The translations under genes and the position numbers were made by a program. Below the pieces are notes generated by a model. That model saw only the letters and a program-made list of their open reading frames with translations, did no database searches and had not been told where the DNA came from. 64,000 bases of DNA from Bartonella rattimassiliensis 15908 (GTDB taxonomy: Bacteria > Pseudomonadota > Alphaproteobacteria > Rhizobiales > Rhizobiaceae), in the NCBI RefSeq assembly GCF_000278215.1, contig NZ_JH725067.1:21964-85963 (forward strand), given 5' to 3'. This document shows positions 7,779 to 17,499 of the stretch, piece after piece (the first letter of the stretch is position 1; each line of letters begins with the position of its first letter).

Positions 7779-9695
7779 CTAGTTCTTCTTTTGTGGGGCA
7801 AAGCGGTTTTTTGCCGCGGCGGCTAACATTTCTTTTCTTCTGAAATAAATGGCGCGGCCACATCGTAAGGGAGGTTGTCCTTGCATAAGAATAATTTGTT
7901 CATCTTGACGCATTTCTTGAATAATCTCGTGGGGTAAAATGAGCGCTCTTTGTTGGTAATTGACGTTGTAAGAGCTTTTGCCTAAAGATAAGCCTCTTGA
8001 TTTGTTCGTTCCGGTGACTTCAACGGTCATTTGACCACAGCGCTCTGAAATGTCTTTGGCAGTTTGGAGGTCTTTAATGGCAGCATAGCTGACAAAGGAG
8101 CAGCTTTCAAACCATGAACGTGCTCCTGACTCGCCAAAGTGATTAACCAACTGACCGGAGGATTGGTAGAAGAGCATTAAGGAAGTGCCGTATTTACGTC
8201 CACGATCGCGAGCTTCTTCTAAAATATTCATATATCCTAGAAGATCAACTTCATCCAAGACAAATAAAACACGCTTTTTATAGTTACCATCCGCTGTAAC
8301 CATGGCATTGAGAAAAGCACCAATAATCACACGTCCAATAGCTGGATAACTGTTCAAAATGCTGGCAGGGAGATTGAGAAAAACATCTGTATTACCATTG
8401 GCAATATCTGAGGAGGAAAAATCGTCGCCGCAGACAAGATCTGCGTAATTAGATAAGGAAAGCCATTGGGTATCTTTGGAAGCCGTTGTATAGACTCCTG
8501 AAAAGGTTTGCTCTGCCATTTCCGTAAAAATACCAACCATTTCACGAATAAAAGGAGAAGGTGTTGTGTCTTGAATCATACGTAATTGATTGACAACAGC
8601 CGTTTCTGATTGAGAAAGAATTCCACGCAATGTTTTTAAATTGCGCTCATCTTCTTCATATTCATCAGAAAATATAACATGAGCAAGAAGAGCTGTTAAA
8701 AGATTATGAGCTTGTGTTGAGAAATATTCCGCTGAAGAATTATCTGATTTTTTATCTGTGAGAAGTAATTTGGAAAAGCTTACGATATTCGCTTCTCGTT
8801 GTGTGCGAGGTACGTTGTCATCTAAAAGCCAATCGATAACATTAAAATTTTTTGTTAAGAATGAATTGGGATCGAGAACAATAACATTTCTATTGCCCAT
8901 CTTTTGACGGGCAAATTTGACCATGGGGGCAACTTCTGTTGAAGGATCAAGACAAACAATAGATCCTGGATAGGTTAAACACGTAGGAACCACTGTACTT
9001 GTTGTTTTATAGCCACCAGAACCAGCAAAAAAAATCATATGGGTTGAACCAAAATCAAGATTAAAGGTGAGCAAAGGGGCTGAGCCACCTTTGCCCCATG
9101 TTGTTTTATTGCTAGGAGAAAAGGGTATTTTGCACACATTATCTTGATCAACACGGTATCTTTCTCCCACAACAATTTGCCCATTGGCAGGAAAGATTTT
9201 TGCTGCCTCGCTTAATTTCATCCATGAAGCATCACCAAAAATAGCTTTCTTGGCACGCTTAATCTTACTTTTAGGTGGAGCGGTTGTGACGCATTGAATG
9301 ACGGAAAAAAAAATACCAATGATAATGCCAAAGATAACCATGGGATCCATGAATTGAAGAGCATAGCTCCACGTTATGCCTTGTTGACCAACATAGGGAC
9401 TTAGACGTTTTATTTCACCACCAACATAGTAAAGAGCCGTAATTCCAAAAAAAATAATCGAGACAAAAGTGATGACTTTACGTAGATACAATTTTTGCGA
9501 GAGACTATAAAATAATGAAATAGCCGCTGTTAGTGCTAAAATTAATAAAGGCTCTGAACGAAGAGTCCAATAAATTTGATCGCTCTTTAGTCCATTTGTT
9601 ATAAATAACAAAAAATAAGGAACAAGGAATATCGTTAAAGAACCTAAAGCAATAGGGGTTAAAATAAGGGCCATTTGTGTCTTGGTATATTTCAT
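7779..9695 (-). CDS. virD4: type IV secretion coupling protein VirD4
   Basis: A 638-residue coupling ATPase that selects BID-bearing effectors and passes them to the VirB channel at the inner membrane. Hydrophobic segments occupy about 8-33, 48-65, 75-92 and 115-135. The Walker A motif GSGGYKTT is at about 225-232 and Walker B (RVLFVLDEVD) at about 474-483, followed by the family sequences DRGRKYG and FYQSSGQ. Length and motifs are typical of TraG/VirD4. It is separated from virB11 by the biaA-bepA pair, an arrangement specific to Bartonella VirB/VirD4. The last residues are basic and lysine-rich. Confidence 0.97.
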   Translation of the reverse strand: MKYTKTQMALILTPIALGSLTIFLVPYFLLFITNGLKSDQIYWTLRSEPLLILALTAAISLFYSLSQKLYLRKVITFVSIIFFGITALYYVGGEIKRLSPYVGQQGITWSYALQFMDPMVIFGIIIGIFFSVIQCVTTAPPKSKIKRAKKAIFGDASWMKLSEAAKIFPANGQIVVGERYRVDQDNVCKIPFSPSNKTTWGKGGSAPLLTFNLDFGSTHMIFFAGSGGYKTTSTVVPTCLTYPGSIVCLDPSTEVAPMVKFARQKMGNRNVIVLDPNSFLTKNFNVIDWLLDDNVPRTQREANIVSFSKLLLTDKKSDNSSAEYFSTQAHNLLTALLAHVIFSDEYEEDERNLKTLRGILSQSETAVVNQLRMIQDTTPSPFIREMVGIFTEMAEQTFSGVYTTASKDTQWLSLSNYADLVCGDDFSSSDIANGNTDVFLNLPASILNSYPAIGRVIIGAFLNAMVTADGNYKKRVLFVLDEVDLLGYMNILEEARDRGRKYGTSLMLFYQSSGQLVNHFGESGARSWFESCSFVSYAAIKDLQTAKDISERCGQMTVEVTGTNKSRGLSLGKSSYNVNYQQRALILPHEIIQEMRQDEQIILMQGQPPLRCGRAIYFRRKEMLAAAAKNRFAPQKKN

Positions 9696-9851
9696 TGTAT
9701 TTTACTCTCAATTCTATCAGAATATACTGCAAAATGTTCTTTTTTCAGCTGTGCGATATTAACGCTCTTTCCTTTTTCAAAAATGCAGATAACACTAAAA
9801 TAGTTTTCGTTTAATAAGCCCTTTTCATGAAGAGAAGGGATTTATCCATGC

Positions 9852-11486
9852 TTAATAGGCCATAGAGAATGTTTGCGAACGATGTATTGTACATACTTGT
9901 GCGTGCTGGTGTGCTTCTTTGGCTTGCTTAACGATTTGTGTAATTTGCTTCGCCTTATTTTCTGATACGCCAATACTTGTAGCCAGTGTTTCATAATCAT
10001 TCTTTTGAATTGCTTTATGTTCATTTGGTGAAAGACGGCTATTGGTATTTTTTACAAAGTTGGTCAGTTCTCTTTGAAGTAAAGGATTTTGGGTTAAAGC
10101 TTCTTGCTGTAATTCTTTTTGTAAGGCGAAGAGAGCTTGCAAACTTTGACTTGGCATTTCTATTGTTTTTGCAAGGCGATTTTGTTCTGTTGCATGCTCT
10201 TGCTTAATTTCCTTCTGAGCATGTTTGACTGCATGCGAGAAATTTGCAACGGCTGTACAGAGCAGATCAATATGATTTTTAGCGTTTGCACGGGCTTGAG
10301 TTTGGAGTCCACATAAACTGAAACCTGTAAGACGAGCAACGGAGTCCGGTGTCTTTTCAATCTGATTGGCAAGCTGTTGGCCTAAGGCTGGATTTTTAAT
10401 AATTTCAATCATCTTTTCATCCAATTTTTTGTGGTTACCATAAACAATTTTTGACAATTTTTGGATTTGCTTTCGAGCAGTGTGGACACCGGCATCTTCT
10501 GAAACGAGTTCGGAAAGTTCAGTTTTTCCTAAAGGGTCTAATGCTTCTTTTGGGATAAGCGTGTTTTTTAACTCTTGTGTTTGTGGGACTGTAAAGGTAA
10601 ATTTATCACCCGGTTGTAATGTTTTGAGTTGTTCTGGTGTGAGATATTCTTTAGCGCCGATGATGTAAGCGCCTTTTACATTAAAAGCAAAACTATCATG
10701 ACCAGCACCTCTATAGGTACCTGTGTAAGTTTCACCTTCCTTTGTGACTAAAACAGGACGATCATTAACATTGCGTCCAAGTTCTTTCATATTTTGCATA
10801 AATTCTTTTAAAAGATGAATTTTTTCTGGATTGGAGATATCTTCAAACAGATGTTGCATCGGTTCTAGGTCACCATGTTCTGCTACTGCAATACTGGCGA
10901 GCATCATGCGTTCTTTTGTAACAAGTGAAAAATCAAGCTGATGGCCTGCGGCTTGAGCAAGATTTTCAAAAAATGCCCGTTGTGTGCGTCCATTGCCTTC
11001 TCTAAAAGGATGGAGGTGGTTAAGGGAATTAAATAGATTCATTGCTTCAGTGTTAAATTCTTCGCGCGTTAAGCCTTGTAAATTATTTTTTTGGCTGAGC
11101 GTTTGATCTAATTTTTGTAAACCTTCTTGGATTTCATCACCGAGTGCAAAAGGATTGTCCCATCCTGTTCTTTTCATTTCGGGCATGGAGGCTGTGGTGC
11201 CATCTGAAAATGTAAAGGGGAGGTGGCGAAGATGTCCAGCCCATTCAAAGGTATTTTTAAACAAATCATAATGAATAGAGCATAGATAGGAACTATTAAA
11301 CTGTTCCGGTAGCGGGGCTTCACGCAGATTTACCATCGCTTGAGCTGTATCATGGGAACACTTTTCCAGAAAGGATTTTAAGTCTTTTATGCCATATTTG
11401 TTTTTGAGTGTTGTGGTGTTTGGATAGACATAATGATGAGGAGAAGTTGTCTGTATATTTTTTGTTTTTGCTTTTGCTTTTGGCAT
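9852..11486 (-). CDS. bepA: Fic-OB-BID effector BepA
   Basis: A 544-residue effector. The Fic domain (about 20-220) has the canonical motif HPFREGNGRTQR at 159-170, with catalytic His159 and the acidic residue in place, so AMP transfer is expected. The flap region FSDGTTASMPEMK lies at about 93-105. An OB-like linker (about 220-310) leads to one BID domain at about 325-435 (SKIVYGNHKK, then SVARLTGFSLCGLQTQARANA) and a basic tail. In B. henselae the BepA BID domain raises host cAMP and blocks apoptosis of endothelial cells. Related Fic domains AMPylate host GTPases. The start sits behind GGAGG, 10 bases after the stop of the antitoxin gene biaA, so the pair is probably translated from one mRNA. 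Confidence 0.94.
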   Translation of the reverse strand: MPKAKAKTKNIQTTSPHHYVYPNTTTLKNKYGIKDLKSFLEKCSHDTAQAMVNLREAPLPEQFNSSYLCSIHYDLFKNTFEWAGHLRHLPFTFSDGTTASMPEMKRTGWDNPFALGDEIQEGLQKLDQTLSQKNNLQGLTREEFNTEAMNLFNSLNHLHPFREGNGRTQRAFFENLAQAAGHQLDFSLVTKERMMLASIAVAEHGDLEPMQHLFEDISNPEKIHLLKEFMQNMKELGRNVNDRPVLVTKEGETYTGTYRGAGHDSFAFNVKGAYIIGAKEYLTPEQLKTLQPGDKFTFTVPQTQELKNTLIPKEALDPLGKTELSELVSEDAGVHTARKQIQKLSKIVYGNHKKLDEKMIEIIKNPALGQQLANQIEKTPDSVARLTGFSLCGLQTQARANAKNHIDLLCTAVANFSHAVKHAQKEIKQEHATEQNRLAKTIEMPSQSLQALFALQKELQQEALTQNPLLQRELTNFVKNTNSRLSPNEHKAIQKNDYETLATSIGVSENKAKQITQIVKQAKEAHQHAQVCTIHRSQTFSMAY

Positions 11487-11496
11487 GGTTACCTCC

Positions 11497-11718
11497 TTAT
11501 AACGTTGTGTTGTCCATCAGAGTGTTAAATTCTTCTAGTGAAATATTTCCCCTTGCATATTCTTCTAAAATTTTCAGCGTTTTGGAATGAAGCGTTATGC
11601 CCTCTATTGCGTGGGTGCTGATAACTGCATCAACGGATTCACGGCGTTTTTTTAAATTTTTTTCTGTCTCCGATGAAAGATTTTTTTTATTTTCATTTTC
11701 TGTTGTTTTGGTTTTCAT
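11497..11718 (-). CDS. biaA: BiaA-type Fic antitoxin
   Basis: A 73-residue, highly charged helical protein directly upstream of bepA (10-base gap). It contains SVDAVISTHAIEGITL, in which THAIEG fits the antitoxin signature (S/T)xxxE(G/N) of class I Fic modules such as VbhA. There the glutamate points into the Fic active site and blocks productive ATP binding. The C-terminal part (YARGNISLEEFNTLMDN) matches the conserved antitoxin helix pair. It probably keeps BepA inactive inside the bacterium. The symbol follows usage for the BepA-associated antitoxin. Its position between virB11 and bepA matches the Bartonella layout. Confidence 0.85.
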   Translation of the reverse strand: MKTKTTENENKKNLSSETEKNLKKRRESVDAVISTHAIEGITLHSKTLKILEEYARGNISLEEFNTLMDNTTL

Positions 11719-11790
11719 GCATTGTTCCTTTATATGTGCAATTATTGCTTTAAAAGAGCATTTAGCAGTTGGCGCCGGTGTGAGTTTTTT

Positions 11791-12861
11791 TTAGTTGCCT
11801 CCAAAGATGTTTCGTTGTTTGAAGGGATCATAATAAATTTCTGTGACCCTAAATTTTCCTTCAACTCGTTTACATTGAATGATGATGTCAATCATGGAAA
11901 TCAATAGGCCTCTAATATCATCACGCTCTAAATCACTTCCTCCTTCACTTTCTTTGACCAAAAGGGTCATTTGCTCAAAGGCAGCAAGAGCTGTTGAGGC
12001 ATGAACCGTTGTAATGGAACCTGGATGACCTGAATTGACATTGCGAATATAATAAAAGGCTGTACCATCTCGAAGTTCTTGCAAAAGAATACGATCAGGA
12101 CGCATGCGTAAAGATGATTCAAGCAATTCTTTGGGGCCAACGGAGGCTAAACCTTGTCCATCTTTTGAATAGATCATCGAGACATGGTTAGGGTGCGGTA
12201 TCACCAATTCTTGGGTGTCTTCAATGGTGATAATACGCTCTTCTTGAGGAATTTTGGCAATTAATGCTTTTGATAATGTTGTTTTACCCGAACCAGTTTT
12301 GCCCGCTATTAAAATATTTTTCTGATATTGTACAGCTTGATTTAAAAAAGAGATAAAGTCTTTATTGCAGTAAGCAGTGGCTAAGTTATGCTCGATGGCT
12401 TTGAGTTCGTTAAAACGAGAAGGATAATCATTCAAAGGTGTAAAAGAGATTTGCTCACAGAGTGAGAAGAGGCCTTTATTTGCGAGCTCTTCAAGAGAAA
12501 AGCTTTGCGATGATGGTTTACGAATTGTCATACTAATTGTGTCTTTTTCAACAGCCGGTGGAATGACAATTTGAATGCGCTCATTGCCTGGGAGTGTTGC
12601 AGATAATATTGGGTTTTTATCTGATATATTTTGTTTAGAATATGAAGCGATAACTTTCGCAATGCCCATAAGCTCATTAAAAGAAAGAGCCGGTGCTTCT
12701 ATTGTTTTCCAGCCATCAATACCTTCAGTCATCACCTGATAGGGACGATTGATAACAATTTCAAAAAGACTCTCATCTTTCAAAAAAGTACTGATGGGGT
12801 CAAGTTTTGTAAGAACAATCGCGATGGTTTCATCGTTCATGGTATGTAAGTTTAGGTTCAT
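11791..12861 (-). CDS. virB11: T4SS hexameric ATPase VirB11
   Basis: A 356-residue cytosolic traffic ATPase. The N-terminal domain spans about 1-160. The RecA-like domain has Walker A GKTGSGKT at 187-194, the Asp box IITIEDTQELVIP, Walker B-like LRMRPDRILLQELRDG and the His box TTVHASTALAAFEQM. It energises pilus assembly and substrate transfer together with VirB4 and VirD4. Its start overlaps the virB10 stop by 4 bases (ATGA type), which suggests coupled translation. It is the last gene of the virB2-B11 run. Confidence 0.97.
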   Translation of the reverse strand: MNLNLHTMNDETIAIVLTKLDPISTFLKDESLFEIVINRPYQVMTEGIDGWKTIEAPALSFNELMGIAKVIASYSKQNISDKNPILSATLPGNERIQIVIPPAVEKDTISMTIRKPSSQSFSLEELANKGLFSLCEQISFTPLNDYPSRFNELKAIEHNLATAYCNKDFISFLNQAVQYQKNILIAGKTGSGKTTLSKALIAKIPQEERIITIEDTQELVIPHPNHVSMIYSKDGQGLASVGPKELLESSLRMRPDRILLQELRDGTAFYYIRNVNSGHPGSITTVHASTALAAFEQMTLLVKESEGGSDLERDDIRGLLISMIDIIIQCKRVEGKFRVTEIYYDPFKQRNIFGGN

Positions 12862-14010
12862 TTTAAAGGTATCGCAGAATTATTGTAAAAGTTTCTTGAA
12901 ACAGCTCGATTGATAATTTGTTTTTTATTTTCAATGATTTTTAATTTATAAACGCTAGAAAAGTCTAAATCACGAGCCACAAAGATATTCACCATTTCTC
13001 CTTGGTTTTTCGATAATGTTGGAGGAATATTGGCGTAATTTTCGACAATAATATTTGCAATTTGTTGTCCTGAAGAGATTGTTTCATTCTCTTCTTTGTC
13101 TTGTTTTTTGGATAAACGTTTATTGGCATAGCTTGTTACATCTTTTATCAGGGATACAAGAAGCGCAGATCCAATCCTCTCTAGCCAATGGTTATCAATA
13201 TCTCCATCCATACCAGAACGTCCTAAAGCATCTGTTGCCGGTGAAGCTAAGGATATAATGACACCGTTAGGAGTTTGAGCTCTATTCCATAGTACAAAAA
13301 GACGGGTTTGACCTTTTTTCAAGCCGGCGCGATATTCACCAACAATTTTAGTGCCTTTATCAAGAAGGACAACACGGCCATTGTCTGATAAGATATCTCT
13401 GGAGACGATACAACTGGCAAAACCTTGTTGATCACTGTTAATGGCTGTTTCTAAAATACAAGGGATAGAAGTTCCCATCGTGATGATGTAATTTCGATTG
13501 CCAAGGGTGGAAGCACGAATACCTTCAAGCACCGTGGGTTTCAGAAGATGATTAAAGCGTTGTGTTGTCTCATCAGGTTTGCTTTCAAGTTGGTGAGATA
13601 AAACATCCTTATTTATTTGTGAATTTATTTGGCCTCTTTGGGTCTGCGCATACGCTAATACAGGAGCACGTTGGGCCGCTTCCAAAAGTGAATCATTAGG
13701 GTTTGATTGATTGACTGTTGGGGTGGGCAGATCAATTTTGGGTAATAGAGTATTATTTTGTTGAGGCTGTTTAGGAGAAGAAGGAGTAGGCTTTGCAGGA
13801 AGAAAAAGCTCTGTTTGTTTGATAACTTTTTCTTCTTTTAATGTTTCAGTCGGTTGTTTCTTGTCCGTGACAAGTGTTGAATAGGCTAAATAAAGACAGA
13901 CACTGAAAAGAATCACAAGAGCGATTGCTTTCCCTACATTGCTTTGTTGGCTTTTTCCTTGAGCATTTTTTATTGTATCGCGATCATTAATGTTTTTTTC
14001 ATCCACGTCG

Positions 14011-14018
<8 letters not shown>
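12858..14018 (-). CDS. virB10: T4SS core complex protein VirB10
   Basis: A 386-residue protein spanning both membranes. A short polar cytoplasmic part is followed by one membrane segment at about 28-48 (AIALVILFSVCLYLAYSTLV) and a Pro/Gln-rich periplasmic stretch (about 70-110). The TrbI/VirB10 beta domain covers about 155-375 (GNRNYIITMGTSIPCILETA, then the conserved DALGRSGMDGDIDNHW). It forms the outer-membrane core with VirB7 and VirB9 and senses ATP use by VirD4 and VirB11. It overlaps virB9 by 8 bases and virB11 by 4. Confidence 0.96.
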
Positions 14019-15846
<1,828 letters not shown>

Positions 15847-15944
15847 TTTTTGAACTCACAAATAATACAACGCATGAGAGCCTTTATTTTGAACAATTAT
15901 AAAAGTTGATGTGATGCAAGATTTTGATTGGCTAGTATGTTGTA

Positions 15945-16007
15945 AGACCCGGAATATTAGGTCTTTCCTGAAACAGGACTATGGTGCGTACGCTAAAGAG
16001 CGTACGC
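15945..16007 (-). promoter_or_regulatory. hairpin cluster in the virB6-virB7 gap
   Basis: Three inverted repeats sit in the 206-base gap. The first has a perfect 9-base stem GCGTACGCT/AGCGTACGC with a 4-base loop (15986-16007). The second is TCCTG/CAGGA near 15966-15978. The third is AGACC/GGTCT near 15945-15965. No strong T run follows on the minus strand, so these look more like RNA-processing or attenuation structures than a plain terminator. Role inferred only. Confidence 0.5.
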
Positions 16008-16052
16008 AAGGAAAAAACAAAAATACTGGTTTTTTTTAAGGGAGATTTTATA

Positions 16053-17027
16053 TTAAAATCGGCCACGACCACCTCCAGATCTTGCTACTCTTGCAGCATT
16101 TCTAGCCGCACTACCGGCTACTCCTGAGAAATTTGAAGCCGCACTTTTTATTGCATTACTACCCGTTTTTGCACCACCAGAGAGCATCGTGAAAATCTGT
16201 CCTCCTGAAGAGACACCAGCGTTAAAGTATGGTCCGCCAGAGGCGAGAGCTGTGGCTATGCCAGGAAGTGCACGGAAGATAATAACTCCTATGATCGAAA
16301 TAACGATGACAGGTGGGAAAAGAACATAGATTGAATCATATGAAGCGTTAAGAACTTGCAGGATAACTTGACATATAAGAGTGCCAAGCATGATCACAAG
16401 AACTTGTAAAATGGTAAAATTGACTAAAGTTGTAATCCATGCATCGCTGTATTTTCGCGTTGCATTGAACAAATATAAACTAATGAATAGAGGTCCAAGA
16501 CCTATAATCATGACCAGTGCAACTTGTGCAAACATTTGGACAATAAAACCACCTATACAAAAGAGAATAACGGCCAGAAGCATAATAGAACCAAGAAGCC
16601 CCACAACGATTTTTTCAAAAAACCAAGCATTGTATAAGATTTTTTGATAACTAGAACTTGCCTTTAATAAAATATAATCAAAAACATTCGAGTTTGCAGG
16701 ATTACTGTTGAGCGCATTCCCAATAGCGTTGGACAAATCATTGAAGAAAATATCTTTGATATATGTATTAAACGTCTCTGCATTCGTTGCCATTGTTGTC
16801 ACAACAACAATTTTAACAACATTATTGAGAAGACTATGCATGGAGAGTGCAACGCGACCCGTCATAACATTATAACCATAGAGAAAGATAAAAATGATTG
16901 CGGCAAGATTTAAGGGTGCTGAAATAGCAGAAGATAAACCACTTACCGCTGAGTCCATTACATTGTCGAGGGGTTTTAAAATATACCCAGAAATGCTTGC
17001 AAAGGGAGCAAAACTATAGTCTGACAT
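16053..17027 (-). CDS. virB6: T4SS polytopic channel protein VirB6
   Basis: A 324-residue inner-membrane protein. I start it at ATG 17027 (MSDYSFAPFA), because the longer frame begins only with TTG inside virB5. Hydrophobic segments lie at about 45-60, 150-190, 205-230 and 230-260, as in TrbL/VirB6. The C-terminal 60 residues are Ala/Gly/Ser-rich and end in a glycine-arginine tail (SGGGRGRF). VirB6 contacts the substrate in transit across the inner membrane. It overlaps the virB5 end by 14 bases. Confidence 0.94.
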   Translation of the reverse strand: MSDYSFAPFASISGYILKPLDNVMDSAVSGLSSAISAPLNLAAIIFIFLYGYNVMTGRVALSMHSLLNNVVKIVVVTTMATNAETFNTYIKDIFFNDLSNAIGNALNSNPANSNVFDYILLKASSSYQKILYNAWFFEKIVVGLLGSIMLLAVILFCIGGFIVQMFAQVALVMIIGLGPLFISLYLFNATRKYSDAWITTLVNFTILQVLVIMLGTLICQVILQVLNASYDSIYVLFPPVIVISIIGVIIFRALPGIATALASGGPYFNAGVSSGGQIFTMLSGGAKTGSNAIKSAASNFSGVAGSAARNAARVARSGGGRGRF

Positions 17028-17499
17028 CTGTAACAGTACTTTCAATTTTTTCTTTTAATTTTTCTTCCTTTTCTTTTAAGTGTGCTTCAAGTTGTTTACG
17101 CTTTTCTTGCTCCTTTTCTTCACGGAGTTCATCTCTTGTCTTCGTATTTCTTGCTTGAATCAGACCAAGAGACTGAAGTTTTAAAGAACTTACTTGAAGA
17201 TTGGCTTGAAGAAGAGAAAGTTCTACCTGAAGCTCTTGTCTAAGAGCTTGCAATTCTTCAGGTTTCTTTTCTGATGTTGATGAAACAGTTTCAAGTTTGG
17301 TCTTTATTTCTTTGATTTTATTTGCAGTTTCGATTGCACTTTTATAAATGCTTTCAGCTGTTTCTGATTTTGCTGCATCTAATGTTTGGGTGTTTTCGAG
17401 TGCTTGTTTATAATATTCATCAGCATCAGGGGGCGTTTGTGAGATTGCATGAGAAATGAAAGAAAAAGATAACAGTGTTACTAAGCCATATTTTTTCAT
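17014..17499 (-). CDS. virB5: T4SS minor pilus protein VirB5
   Basis: A 161-residue secreted protein. The ATG at 17499 overlaps the virB4 stop (ATGA) and opens a clear signal peptide (MKKYGLVTLLSFSFISHAIS). The mature part is one long alpha-helical, highly charged coiled coil, ending in a Lys/Glu-rich region. VirB5 family proteins sit at the pilus tip and may bind host receptors. Identity rests mainly on the position between virB4 and virB6 and on the helical secreted form. Confidence 0.93.
   Translation of the reverse strand: MKKYGLVTLLSFSFISHAISQTPPDADEYYKQALENTQTLDAAKSETAESIYKSAIETANKIKEIKTKLETVSSTSEKKPEELQALRQELQVELSLLQANLQVSSLKLQSLGLIQARNTKTRDELREEKEQEKRKQLEAHLKEKEEKLKEKIESTVTDVRL

Noticed and set aside
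17028..17045. longer virB6 start
   Set aside because: The codon at 17045 is TTG within virB5; ATG at 17027 fits the family better.
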